From Maricaulis sp. (GTDB taxonomy: Bacteria; Pseudomonadota; Alphaproteobacteria; Caulobacterales; Maricaulaceae): 36,665 nt of DNA. Within the stretch, counting starts at the first letter, position 1. Every line of letters begins with the position of its first letter. The notes under the pieces were generated by a model that was not told the DNA's origin, searched no databases, and was given only the letters and a program-made list of their open reading frames with translations. The DNA lies in the NCBI RefSeq assembly GCF_030149515.1, contig NZ_JASBRI010000018.1:1-36665 (forward strand). Reading direction: 5' to 3'. Below are positions 17,444-27,662 of the stretch, piece after piece. Position numbers and translations under genes: made by a program.

Positions 17444-18406
17444 CTACTCGCCGGGACCGGGGCTGCGGCCGGACGGTTCCAGGATGGCAACGGCGAAAAG
17501 CCGGTCCGGGTCGGTCAGGAAATCGGCGATTTCCCATCCCCCCTTTCTGGCAATCGCGGCGAGGCTGTCCCGCGTGTATTTTCGGCTGTTTTCGGTGTGG
17601 ATGGTTTCGCCGCGGCTGAAGTGGATATCCGCACCGGCCACGGGGACCACCTGATCGTCCTGGCTGACCAGGTGCATCTCGATGCGGCTGTGGGCGGTGT
17701 TCCAGCGGGCCTCGTGGGTAAAGGCGGACAGGTCGAAATCGGCGCCGATTTCACGGTTCATGCGTTTGAGGAGATTGAGGTTGAAGGCGGCTGTCACGCC
17801 GGCGCTGTCGTCATAGGCGCGGACCAGCGTGCCGGTATCCTTGACCAGGTCGATCCCGAGGATAAGCGCGCCGATGCCGTTCCAGCGCCGGATCCGGCCG
17901 AGCATCGCGGCGGCGGTATCGTGCGGCAGGTTGCCGATCGTCGATCCGGGAAAGAAGACGGTCTTCGGCGCGCCATCGAGGGCCGGCGGAAGGTCGATAT
18001 CGCCGGTGAAGTCGGCAATCACCGGGCTTATGTCGAGATCGGGATAGTGCTGGCGCAGCCCGTGCGCCGTTTCCTCGAGAAATCGGGCCGAGATATCCAC
18101 CGGCACATAGGCGGCCAGATGGTCCGCGCCGTCGAGCAGGATGCGGGTCTTCACGCTGGCGCCGCTGCCCAGCTCGACCAGGACGGTGCCCGGCGCAAGG
18201 ACCCGTTGCAAGGCATGGACCTCCTCGCGCAGGATCCGGGTTTCCGTGCGTGTGGGATAATATTCCGGCAGCTGCGTTATCTCTTCGAAGATCGCGCTGC
18301 CCTCGGCATCGTAGAGCCACTTGCTGTCGATCCATTTGGGATCCGAACGCAGCCCGTCCAGGGCCTCGGCCGCAAAGACCGGGTCGTCTCTCAGGGATGT
18401 ATCCAT
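17444..18406 (-). CDS. egtD: L-histidine N(alpha)-methyltransferase EgtD
   Basis: EgtD uses three S-adenosylmethionine molecules to turn histidine into hercynine, the first step of ergothioneine synthesis in the cytoplasm. The 320-residue length is usual for the family. Visible landmarks are the N-terminal LPEYYPTRTETRIL, the SAM-binding VELGSGASVKTRILLD, FFPGSTIGNL and the C-terminal RKYTRDSLAAIA segment. The start ATG lies four bases after the egtB stop, so the two are one operon with egtB first. The gene converges on the M50 gene with 93 bases between. I see no clear terminator in that gap. Confidence 0.93.
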   Translation of the reverse strand: MDTSLRDDPVFAAEALDGLRSDPKWIDSKWLYDAEGSAIFEEITQLPEYYPTRTETRILREEVHALQRVLAPGTVLVELGSGASVKTRILLDGADHLAAYVPVDISARFLEETAHGLRQHYPDLDISPVIADFTGDIDLPPALDGAPKTVFFPGSTIGNLPHDTAAAMLGRIRRWNGIGALILGIDLVKDTGTLVRAYDDSAGVTAAFNLNLLKRMNREIGADFDLSAFTHEARWNTAHSRIEMHLVSQDDQVVPVAGADIHFSRGETIHTENSRKYTRDSLAAIARKGGWEIADFLTDPDRLFAVAILEPSGRSPGPGE

Positions 18407-18410
18407 GATC

Positions 18411-19664
<1,254 letters not shown>

Positions 19665-19910
19665 GGGGCGTCCTGTTGTCGACGATCGTCAAGGGGCGAA
19701 CCCCTATTCCAACGCGATTGTCCGCGTAGGGAAACCGTTTAATCGAACAAATGTGCGCGATTGCGTGTGCGATCCTGCAGTTTCCGCTCTTGCGCGCCCG
19801 GTCCTGCCGGTATCCGATGGCGTCTGGCCGCGCTGCTGCGCCGGGGTGTGCGGCACGGCACCGGTGATGACCGGGTGAATGGGTTGAAACGGGATGAGAG
19901 GGGAGTGCGC
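19665..19910. promoter_or_regulatory. Divergent egtB / DapA-family intergenic region with palindrome and small hairpin
   Basis: This 246-base gap must hold promoters for both directions. GACGATCGTC at 19681-19690 is a perfect 10-bp palindrome lying 16 bases before the egtB ATG, a plausible operator. AGGGG (19692-19696) and CCCCT (19701-19705) form a 5-bp stem around a tetraloop that reads TTCG on the minus strand. It would therefore sit in the egtB leader. I cannot assign -35 and -10 boxes with confidence on either strand. Confidence 0.35.
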
Positions 19911-20858
19911 ATGACGGCCGACCGGGCGATTTTTTCAGGATGCATGCCGGCCTTGATGACGCCGTGCGACGAGGCCGGAGTGCCCGATTTCGACAATCTG
20001 GTGGCCACCGGCCGCGACCTTGTCGAGGCCGGCATGGATGCCGTCGTCTATTGCGGCTCCATGGGTGACTGGCCGCTTCTGACGGACGAGCAGCGCCAGC
20101 AGGGTGTGGCGCGCCTGTGCGAGGCGGGCCTGCCGGTCGTGGTCGGCACGGGAGCCCAGAATACCGGGCGGGCCGTTGCGCTGGCCCGCCACGCCGCCGA
20201 CGCCGGTGCGGCCGGCCTGATGGTCATTCCGCGCGTGCTCTCGCGCGGTGCCTCGGCGCAGGCCCAGAAAGCCCATTTCTCGGCCGTGCTCGAGGCGGCC
20301 CCCGATCTGCCGGCGGTGATCTACAACAGCCCCTATTACGGGTTCGAGACCCGCGCCGATCTCTTCTTCGCCCTGCGCGAGGCGCATCCCAATCTGGTCG
20401 GGTTCAAGGAATTCGGCGGTGCGGCGTCGCTCAGCTATGCCGCCGAACACATCACGTCCGGCGATGAGTCGCTGACCCTGATGGTCGGCGTCGATACGCA
20501 GGTGGTCCACGGCTATGTGAACTGCGGTGCGACGGGGGCGATCACCGGGGTCGGCAATGCGCTTCCCGTCGAGGTGCTGCGCCTGGTCGAGCTGTGCAAG
20601 CGGGCCGCCGGCGGCGATGCTGGCAGCCGGCGCCTGGCGCAGGAGCTGGCCGGGGCGCTGGAGGTGCTGGCCACGTTCGACGAGGGGCCGGATCTGGTGC
20701 TCTACTACAAGCGGCTGATGGTTCTGGAAGGTCATGGCGCCTACCAACATCAGCTCAACGCATCCGACCGGCTGAGTCCCGCGCAACAGGCCTTCATCGA
20801 CGAAACTTGGCGCCGCTTCCGGAGCTGGTGGGCCGGCTGGCCCGGCGTGCGGGACTGA
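19911..20858 (+). CDS. DapA-family lyase, probable hydroxyproline-pathway deaminase
   Basis: The 315-residue protein is a class I aldolase-type TIM barrel of the DHDPS/NAL superfamily. The Schiff-base lysine is K166 in NLVGFKEFGG and the conserved tyrosine is Y138 in VIYNSPYYG; VYCGSMGDWPLL fits the substrate-carboxylate loop. It departs from true dihydrodipicolinate synthase around these motifs. Its neighbour, eight bases downstream, is a 4-hydroxyproline epimerase. The likely reaction is therefore conversion of 1-pyrroline-4-hydroxy-2-carboxylate to alpha-ketoglutarate semialdehyde plus ammonia. That assignment rests on family and context. The ATG at 19911 has GGGGAG five bases upstream, better than any earlier in-frame start. 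Confidence 0.8.
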   Translation: MTADRAIFSGCMPALMTPCDEAGVPDFDNLVATGRDLVEAGMDAVVYCGSMGDWPLLTDEQRQQGVARLCEAGLPVVVGTGAQNTGRAVALARHAADAGAAGLMVIPRVLSRGASAQAQKAHFSAVLEAAPDLPAVIYNSPYYGFETRADLFFALREAHPNLVGFKEFGGAASLSYAAEHITSGDESLTLMVGVDTQVVHGYVNCGATGAITGVGNALPVEVLRLVELCKRAAGGDAGSRRLAQELAGALEVLATFDEGPDLVLYYKRLMVLEGHGAYQHQLNASDRLSPAQQAFIDETWRRFRSWWAGWPGVRD

Positions 20859-20866
20859 GCCCGGCC

Positions 20867-21796
20867 GTGCGCGTTATCGATTCCCATACCGGCGGCATGC
20901 CAACCCGGGTCATCGTTGAGGGCGGACCGGATCTGGGGGCGGGGTCGCTGGCGGAGCGGCGGCGCGTTTTTGCCGAATGCTTCGACGGCGACCGGCGCGC
21001 GTGCATTCTCGAGCCGCGCTGCCCGGACGCGGCGGTGGGGGCGCTGTTATGCGAACCGGAAGATCCGGCGGCTGCCGCCGGGGTCATCTTCTTCAATACC
21101 TACGGCTATCTGGGCATGTGCGGCCATGGCACGATCGGGCTGGCGGCGACGCTGGCCTGGCTGGGGCGGCTCGAGGCCGGTCTGCACCGGCTCGAAACCC
21201 CCGTGGGTTCGGTCGAGGTGGAACTGCTCGGGCCGAACGCGGTGCGATTCGAGAATGTGGAAAGCCATTGCCTGCAGGCCGGTCTCACCCTTGATGTGCC
21301 GGGCCTGGGCCGTGTGACGGGCGATATTGCCTGGGGCGGGAACTGGTTCTTCCTGAGCGATGCGGTTCCGGTACCGCTGGAGCCCGCGCAGATCCCCGCC
21401 CTCACCGATGCGGCCTGGGCGATCCGGCGGGCCCTGGCGGCGCAGGGCATAACCGGTGCGGACGGTGCCGAGATCGACCATATCGAACTCGTCGGACCCT
21501 CGCCGCATCCATCCGTCAACAGCCGCAATTTCGTGCTGTGCCCCGGAGGGGCCTATGACCGTTCGCCCTGCGGCACCGGTACGAGTGCGAAACTGGCCTG
21601 TCTCGCCCGTCGCGGCCAGCTCGGCCCCGGCGAGACCTGGGTCCAGGAGAGCATTATCGGCAGCCGGTTTTCCGGCACCTACCGACCGGGCCCGGAGGGC
21701 GGTATCATTCCGTCCATTGCCGGCACGGCGCATGTCTTCGCGGACACGCGGCTGGTCAGCGATCCGGCCGACCCGTTCCGCCTGGGCCTCGCCTGA
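20867..21796 (+). CDS. 4-hydroxyproline 2-epimerase (proline racemase family)
   Basis: The 309-residue protein belongs to the proline racemase superfamily: VRVIDSHTGGMPTRVI at the start, MCGHGTIG in the middle and DRSPCGTGTSAK near the end. Both catalytic cysteines are present, C85 and C235. That argues for an epimerase/racemase and against trans-3-hydroxyproline dehydratase, which has Thr in one site. Length and the GMPTR segment favour trans-4-hydroxy-L-proline epimerase over proline racemase. I use the GTG at 20867, eight bases after the preceding stop, because the conserved VIDSHTGG motif begins at once. The ribosome binding site is weak. The D-hydroxyproline dehydrogenase and semialdehyde dehydrogenase of the pathway are not in the window. 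Confidence 0.82.
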   Translation: MRVIDSHTGGMPTRVIVEGGPDLGAGSLAERRRVFAECFDGDRRACILEPRCPDAAVGALLCEPEDPAAAAGVIFFNTYGYLGMCGHGTIGLAATLAWLGRLEAGLHRLETPVGSVEVELLGPNAVRFENVESHCLQAGLTLDVPGLGRVTGDIAWGGNWFFLSDAVPVPLEPAQIPALTDAAWAIRRALAAQGITGADGAEIDHIELVGPSPHPSVNSRNFVLCPGGAYDRSPCGTGTSAKLACLARRGQLGPGETWVQESIIGSRFSGTYRPGPEGGIIPSIAGTAHVFADTRLVSDPADPFRLGLA

Positions 21797-21877
21797 GGGC
21801 GGTTTTCGCCCTGTCCGCGAATTCGCCCTTGCCTTTCCGCCCCTGCGTTCATCATACTTGCGGGCGGGGAGGGCTGG

Positions 21878-22393
21878 ATGGCGGACGACGCCGACACCGA
21901 CGCACCTCAGGCGGATGCGAGACGTCCCGGACGCGCCGGGACCGTGCTGGCAATTGCCGGCGTGCTGGCGCTGGGTGGCTGGCTGGGCTGGCGCTATCTC
22001 GACCGGCCGCCCGACGATCTCTGGCAGGCGGCGACCGTCCCCTACGATCCGGAATGCTCGGAGGGCTGCGAGGTCTTCCGCGACCAGATCCCGGCCGGTC
22101 ATGGCGGGCGCTACGACGCCCAGCTGACGCTGCTGGTCGATCCCGATCTCGACGACCCGATCGCCCAGTGGAGCGATTGCGTCGACAGCGTCTTCACCTG
22201 CCTCGGCACGGATGCCCCGCGCGACGATGCCGGGCGGGCCGGCCATCTGCGCGGCTGTGTGGCGCAATCGGCCTGTCCCGATCCCTGCCGCCAGCGCTAT
22301 GCCAGCCGTTCCGGCGGCGGCCTGGACGGCGCGGTTGAGGCCTTCGGCACGATCTTTCTCGAGGAGGATGCCTGGTGCGCCCCGCGGCAATGA
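21878..22393 (+). CDS. Small cysteine-rich membrane-anchored protein, unknown function
   Basis: I do not recognise a family. The 171-residue product has a polar N-terminus, one membrane helix (about residues 23-38, VLAIAGVLALGGWLGW), and an acidic extracytoplasmic part. That part holds paired cysteines (PECSEGCEVF, DCVDSVFTCLG, SACPDPCRQR) that may form disulfides in the periplasm. The ATG follows a strong GGGGAGGG. The last 19 bases overlap the start of the large VWA gene, so it heads a four-gene coupled operon and probably works with those products at the cell envelope. Confidence 0.7.
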   Translation: MADDADTDAPQADARRPGRAGTVLAIAGVLALGGWLGWRYLDRPPDDLWQAATVPYDPECSEGCEVFRDQIPAGHGGRYDAQLTLLVDPDLDDPIAQWSDCVDSVFTCLGTDAPRDDAGRAGHLRGCVAQSACPDPCRQRYASRSGGGLDGAVEAFGTIFLEEDAWCAPRQ

Positions 22394-25300
22394 TCCCGGC
22401 GCCCCGCCGCCTCCTCGCCTTCGCGCTCGTGGTGAGTGCGTCGCTGGGGCTGCTGGCATGGGATACCAAGGAGGCGTTGCGGCGTCCGGCCGGTGCGGCC
22501 AGCGGCGTCTCCCAGGATCATCACCGGGCCAAATGGGCCGGGCTCTATTACTGCCATGAGCGCAGCGCCGCTCTGTGCACCGAGAACGAGCATGCCTGGC
22601 TGGCACATGTCGCCCTGGAACGCGCCGCGCCGGGCTATCCCTGGGGCTTCTCGCCGCGGACGCAGCTCTATGCGCTCGATCTCAATGCCGGCTATTTCCG
22701 TGACGAGATCAGTACGCTGTCCGGCGCCTGGGCGGACGAGGCCGACGTGATGGGCATTCCGCGCCGCGCCCTGGCGGGCGCACCCAACTGGGCGGGCGTC
22801 CCCGATATCAGCTATTCCATCTACGACTGGATCAACAAGAACGAACTCTGTCCGCCCATGCCGACCGGCGAATTACCGCCGGATACGCCGGGCGACTGCC
22901 ACAATTATACCTACTGGCAGGGTGGCGGGTTCAACGCCTCCCATTTCGGCTCCCAGGCCACCATGTCCTACCGGCAATTGCACCGCACGGCGCTGAACCT
23001 GGCCGGCCGCGCGCGGCGCATGCGTGAGGCACTGGGCGATGACGCGGCCAATCTGGAACTGCACGGCGATGCGGTACGCGAGGCCGAGCTGATGGCGCTG
23101 GCCTATGAGGGCTATGCCCAGCATTTCCTGCAGGACCGCTGGGCCATGGGCCACATGTTCGAGCGCTGGGGCGCGCCGGAATACAGCGCCCGCGGGGCCG
23201 GGGTGGATGTCGCCAAGGCGCTGATCACCGGCGGTTTCACAGGCATTGTGCACGGCTACCAGTCGGTCACCCACCTGCCCGACGCCCTGTCCTCGCCGGA
23301 GGTGGTCGATCGCAGCTTCATTTCCAACCTCCTGTCCTACGCCAAGGAATCCCTCCTCAGCCTGGTCGGCCTCGGCGATACGTCGGGCGGGCGTCCGCCG
23401 GCGGAGATCTATGTGCCGGAATGGCGGCACGAGGTGGGGCCCGGCGACACGCATGGCGGGGTCGGGGATTATCGCGGCCAGGACATGATGCGCGGCAGCT
23501 ATGCGGCCCGTTTCGAGGCTGGCGATGTCGCACTGGAATACAATTCCGACATGCCGATCAATGTCGTGCGCCAGCGCGAGGAAATGCTGCAATGCTCGGC
23601 CGCGGGGTTCAAATCGGTGATCGAGGGGTTCGGCACCAATTCCGCCGGCGGCTACGGCATTGACGGCGTCAATGTGAATGCCTCCATCCCCTCCGAACAG
23701 GGCCATTCCTGCTTCGATATCTGGGCGACCAACGAATCCATGGCAGTGGGTTTCGGGCCCGAATTCGCCACAGCCGGTGCGCTGGCCAGCCTGGGCCGGA
23801 TGATCATCCAGGTCGGGCGTGCCATCGGCGAGACCGTCGGTACGATCGAGGAAGACGACGAGTACATCCCCGAAGTGGCGGCCTTCGTGTATTCCGACCG
23901 CTCGGTCGCGCTGGACACCACGCGCATCTATGCGTGGGTCAAGCTGCGGGCCTATCAGGATCCCTCGGGGATCGATCTGGCCCGGGGCGGGATGAGCGAT
24001 CTTGTGGGCGTGCCCACGGGCGACAATTTCCCCGTTGCCTCCTATTTCGAACCGCCGGACCTCACCACGCTGCGCGACGAGGACCCGCGCGGACGCGACG
24101 CCCAGACCATTTTCGGCTTCTTCAACCGCGCTCATGCAGACTGGTTCTGTGCCCGCTCGGACCGGATGCTGGGCGAGCTGCGCCGGGCCACCCGCGACCG
24201 CGAGCGCGCCACTTGCCGCATCCTTGCCCAGCGCGTCTATGAAGGCGTGCGCGAGGACACGCCGATCATCGAGGAATACCTGTCGGCGATCGTTGATGGC
24301 GAGCGTCAGCAGGCCGATCCCCTGTGCGAGATCGCCTCCTCCAACTGGTCCTCGCCCCGCCTCGACGGTGACGGGCTGGCCGAACTGCATCCGGGCTATG
24401 TGTCCTGGGATTTCTCGCGCGATCAGAGCCGGGCCTTCGAGATGGATGATGAGGGGCTGGCCTATCGCTCCGTGGCAAACTGGTGCGATGCCGTCCCGGT
24501 GATCGATTTCAGCGACGATGAGGAAGAGGCCGATGCCGGCGTGGTCGCCGTGGTGGAAGATACCCGCGACACGCTTACCATCGAGGGACGTCATTTCGGT
24601 GACGAGCCGGGCGAGCTGCTGGCCGGGCGTTCGCCGCAGAGCGCGGTCGCTATCACCGATATCGAGGACTGGCGCGACGGCCGCATCCGCTTTTCCGTCG
24701 AGAATGTGTTCGCCGATATCCGCTTCAACGCCCAGGACGAGACCTATCTCTTCATCCGCCGGGCCGTGGCGGGGGGCGAGGAAGACCCCGGCCGCGCCAG
24801 TGTCGGGCGTTTCGTGCTGCGCCGCGACGTTGTCACGCCGCGGATCGCCCGCGTCGAGATCGGTGGTGAGGAGCGCGATGCCTATTACCGCTATACCGCG
24901 CCGCCGCTGCCGGATGCGGACGTGTCCGGGGAGCCCGCCGAAGGCTTTGCCGAGGCCAGCGGGACCGAGGTTCCCGAGGCCGATGAGGACAATGCCTTCT
25001 ATCCCGTCCCGCCGGCAGAGACGCTGACCGTCGAAATCGAATTCGATGCCGGGATGGAGCCGGATACCGAGCGCGAGGCCTTCCTGCTGAATGGCGAGCC
25101 CATCGAGGGTGACTGGGCGGGCGAGCGCCGCTGGCGCGGCACCGTGGAGGTCGCCGATGCGGACGGGTTCCGGCGTGGCGGGCGGACCCTCTCGGTCATG
25201 GCGCGCTCGACCCGCGGCGCCTTTGTCGATGGCGACCCCGAAACCGAGGGCGCCCAGCCCGATACCGATCACCGCCTCCTGTTCGATACGCTCCCCGTTT

Positions 25301-26649
25301 TCCTGGACCGCATCGCCGTGCGCGGCGGCGGGCGGACGATCTACGATGCGCGCTGGCGCGGCGAGCTGGACTACGAGGACGAGCCCAATCTGACCCACCG
25401 CGCCCTGGGCAATCCGGAACGGCGGCTGGATGTGGCCCGGGCCGGCCAGGCCCCGGCCGAGGGCGAGGGCCGGATGCGGCTGCAGTTTTCCGCCGGTCTC
25501 GACGCGGCGCCCGTAGTCCGGATCGGTGGCGCGGAGGTCGAATTCGAAGGCGAGGGTGCGCGCTGGGAAGGCCGGTTCGATTTCGCCGAAGCTGCCACCG
25601 GGCAGGACGAGAACGGCGATCTGCCCGTAGATGTGCGGCTGGGGGACGGCATCCAGGATGCCGATCCGCGCACCGGTGCCGTGATCGGCGATCCCGCCCG
25701 CTGGTCCTCGGGCCTGTACTGGGAAGGCCTGGAATCCGAGCGTGGCGGTGCGACGTCGGCGCGCGGCGGCCCGGACCGGTGGCACCGTATCGGCCCTCCG
25801 CCGGCCCTGTCCCTGCTGGTCATTCTCGACGGATCCGGGTCGATGGAAACCAATAACCGCATGGGCAATGCCAAGACCGGCATCATGCAGACGCTGGACA
25901 ATCTGCCCGAGGACCAGGTGATCGAGGTCGGGCTGGTCGCCTTTACCGATTGCAACAGCTATATCCGCCAGTCCTTTACCCGCGATATCGAGCGCGTACG
26001 CGAACGGGTCAATTCGATCAGCCCGTCGGGCGGCACGCCGCTGGCCGCGGCCCACGATCAGGGCCGGGCCCTGTTTGCCGCCTCCGGCGATCCCCGCGCC
26101 GAGGAATGGCGCTTTGCCACTTTCACTGACGGGGCGGAGACCTGCGACGGCAATGTCGTAGCGTCGGCGCGGGCCCTGCAGTCCCTGGTCAACGCCCATC
26201 GCGCCCCCGACCGTGTACCGCCGGAAGATCCGCCCGCACCCGAGCCCCCCGATCCGCCGGCCGAATGCCGCGTGGCGAGCTGGCGCGGCTATTCCGTGGA
26301 CGTGGAGGATGGCGGCCGCCATCTCGACCGTATCCGCCTGGTCGAACACAGCTATATCGAACGGGCCCTGCCCGACGGACGCTGCCTGGCCTGGCATGAA
26401 CGCGAAACCTACGGCGTCTATTACGGCTCCATCCGCACACGGGGCGGCGATGTGCAGCGCGCCCGCTGGGGCATCAACAGCGAGCCGAGCGAGACCGAGA
26501 CGGAATTCGCCAGCTCGGCCCGGTCCGAGGCCCGCCTGCGCGCGGTGCGGGACGCGGCCAGTCGCGTTCGCGGCACGCTGGTCGATCTTGACGCGGCGCG
26601 TGAACGTATCGACCGGGCCGTACAGGCCGCCCAGCCGGAGAGCGGCTGA
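22375..26649 (+). CDS. Large envelope protein with phospholipase C-like zinc motif and VWA domain
   Basis: The 1,424-residue protein has an N-terminal hydrophobic signal or anchor (LLAFALVVSASLGLLAW). A domain with H250-x3-D254-x5-H260 (HFLQDRWAMGHMF) follows, the spacing of the zinc-binding motif in phospholipase C and S1/P1 nuclease enzymes. Upstream His residues in HNYTYW and NASHFGS could complete the site. Beta-rich, Ig-like acidic segments fill about residues 700-1130. A von Willebrand A domain starts near 1148 with a full MIDAS: D1152-G-S-G-S, SGGTP and FTDGAE. The GTG start has GAGGAGG seven bases upstream. It overlaps both neighbours, by 19 bases and 1 base. Zinc-enzyme activity is my inference from a motif; the VWA part is firm. 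Confidence 0.75.
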   Translation: MRPAAMIPAPRRLLAFALVVSASLGLLAWDTKEALRRPAGAASGVSQDHHRAKWAGLYYCHERSAALCTENEHAWLAHVALERAAPGYPWGFSPRTQLYALDLNAGYFRDEISTLSGAWADEADVMGIPRRALAGAPNWAGVPDISYSIYDWINKNELCPPMPTGELPPDTPGDCHNYTYWQGGGFNASHFGSQATMSYRQLHRTALNLAGRARRMREALGDDAANLELHGDAVREAELMALAYEGYAQHFLQDRWAMGHMFERWGAPEYSARGAGVDVAKALITGGFTGIVHGYQSVTHLPDALSSPEVVDRSFISNLLSYAKESLLSLVGLGDTSGGRPPAEIYVPEWRHEVGPGDTHGGVGDYRGQDMMRGSYAARFEAGDVALEYNSDMPINVVRQREEMLQCSAAGFKSVIEGFGTNSAGGYGIDGVNVNASIPSEQGHSCFDIWATNESMAVGFGPEFATAGALASLGRMIIQVGRAIGETVGTIEEDDEYIPEVAAFVYSDRSVALDTTRIYAWVKLRAYQDPSGIDLARGGMSDLVGVPTGDNFPVASYFEPPDLTTLRDEDPRGRDAQTIFGFFNRAHADWFCARSDRMLGELRRATRDRERATCRILAQRVYEGVREDTPIIEEYLSAIVDGERQQADPLCEIASSNWSSPRLDGDGLAELHPGYVSWDFSRDQSRAFEMDDEGLAYRSVANWCDAVPVIDFSDDEEEADAGVVAVVEDTRDTLTIEGRHFGDEPGELLAGRSPQSAVAITDIEDWRDGRIRFSVENVFADIRFNAQDETYLFIRRAVAGGEEDPGRASVGRFVLRRDVVTPRIARVEIGGEERDAYYRYTAPPLPDADVSGEPAEGFAEASGTEVPEADEDNAFYPVPPAETLTVEIEFDAGMEPDTEREAFLLNGEPIEGDWAGERRWRGTVEVADADGFRRGGRTLSVMARSTRGAFVDGDPETEGAQPDTDHRLLFDTLPVFLDRIAVRGGGRTIYDARWRGELDYEDEPNLTHRALGNPERRLDVARAGQAPAEGEGRMRLQFSAGLDAAPVVRIGGAEVEFEGEGARWEGRFDFAEAATGQDENGDLPVDVRLGDGIQDADPRTGAVIGDPARWSSGLYWEGLESERGGATSARGGPDRWHRIGPPPALSLLVILDGSGSMETNNRMGNAKTGIMQTLDNLPEDQVIEVGLVAFTDCNSYIRQSFTRDIERVRERVNSISPSGGTPLAAAHDQGRALFAASGDPRAEEWRFATFTDGAETCDGNVVASARALQSLVNAHRAPDRVPPEDPPAPEPPDPPAECRVASWRGYSVDVEDGGRHLDRIRLVEHSYIERALPDGRCLAWHERETYGVYYGSIRTRGGDVQRARWGINSEPSETETEFASSARSEARLRAVRDAASRVRGTLVDLDAARERIDRAVQAAQPESG

Positions 26650-27662
26650 TGCGTCCGGTTCTGCTCCTCCTGCTCACTCTTGTGCTGCCCGTATGCGCCG
26701 AAGCCCAGCGGCGTCAGTCACTCGATCCGGAGCGGATCGAAACCCTGCGTTTCGACGAGACCGGGCTGGCCCATGTCCGCGTCGATATCGACCATCCCGG
26801 ACGGCCCGCCTTCGACCTGTTCGCCGCACCGCCGGGCACCGGGCCGGTTGAAATCGTGCTCGCCGGTGAAGGCGAGGCGGCGGCGAAAACGCAGCCCCGC
26901 GTCCTCGGCCCCGGGCGTCACGATCTCGATCTGCGCATCGAGGCGCCGGGCGACGGCGTGACGGTGGAGGTCCAGGGGCGGTTGCGGTTCGATCCGCCCT
27001 TCGATGCCTTCGAACCGAATGATGGCTGGGAAACGGCCCGCGACATCGATCTGCCCTTTCACCGTCTCGTCCGGGTTTCGCGCGGGGATGCCGACTGGTT
27101 CCGCATCGACGCGCCCGCAGGCGGGGTGATCGGCATTCACCTGCACCATTTCGGCGGCAATTATCAGGGGCCGCGCATCGAAGTGCTCGATCATCGCGGC
27201 GAGCGCATCTACCAGACCGCCGACAATAATTTCGCCTGGCGCTCGATGCGCTATGTGCGCGCCGAGGGGCGGCCGATCCATATCGGCCTGTCCGACACGG
27301 TGGACTGGGCGGAAAACCGGGTCGAGGCCTTCAAGGCGCTGGAAATCGTACATTACAGGCCCGACATCGACGTCACCGGCTCGCTGGTCACACTGGGACT
27401 GGAAAGCGAGGATCCCTCCTTCTTCCAGCTCGACCTTGTCGGCGAGGCGCTGGGCCGGCCGGTGCGCTCTGCCGACGAGGCGGAAAGCGTGGCGGCTGAA
27501 CTCGGCCGGGCCGTCGAGGGCGAAGCCGGGCGCAGCGGGGTCTGGCTGCTGGCCGCGCTTGGCCTGGCGGCGGTGCTGGCGGGCGGCCTTTACCGGTTCC
27601 GGCGGCGCAAGCCGGCCCCGCCCGAACCGGGCGATGAACCCGGCAAGGGAGACGCCGGCTGA
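26649..27662 (+). CDS. Membrane-anchored envelope protein with PPC-like domain
   Basis: The 337-residue product has a clear signal peptide (VLLLLLTLVLPVCAEAQ). A beta-rich extracytoplasmic part includes DAFEPNDGWETARDIDL and GDADWFRIDAPAGGVIGIHL, which resemble the start of the bacterial pre-peptidase C-terminal (PPC) domain. A membrane helix near the C-terminus (LLAALGLAAVLAGGLY) is followed by a basic, proline-rich cytoplasmic tail. It is therefore a type I membrane protein facing the periplasm. Its ATG overlaps the VWA-protein stop by one base (TGATG), and its own stop overlaps the next start in the same way. It is likely a partner of the VWA protein. The biochemical role is unknown. Confidence 0.75.
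   Translation: MRPVLLLLLTLVLPVCAEAQRRQSLDPERIETLRFDETGLAHVRVDIDHPGRPAFDLFAAPPGTGPVEIVLAGEGEAAAKTQPRVLGPGRHDLDLRIEAPGDGVTVEVQGRLRFDPPFDAFEPNDGWETARDIDLPFHRLVRVSRGDADWFRIDAPAGGVIGIHLHHFGGNYQGPRIEVLDHRGERIYQTADNNFAWRSMRYVRAEGRPIHIGLSDTVDWAENRVEAFKALEIVHYRPDIDVTGSLVTLGLESEDPSFFQLDLVGEALGRPVRSADEAESVAAELGRAVEGEAGRSGVWLLAALGLAAVLAGGLYRFRRRKPAPPEPGDEPGKGDAG

Noticed and set aside
19911..20858. Dihydrodipicolinate synthase (dapA) for lysine synthesis
   Set aside because: Although the Schiff-base Lys and Tyr are present, the surrounding motifs and the adjacent hydroxyproline epimerase favour a catabolic DapA-family enzyme.
22873..26397. Very long open frame (over 1,100 codons) on the minus strand opposite the VWA gene
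   Set aside because: It is a shadow of a GC-rich gene: its translation has no recognisable domain, and the plus strand has firm motifs, good ribosome sites and gene overlaps.
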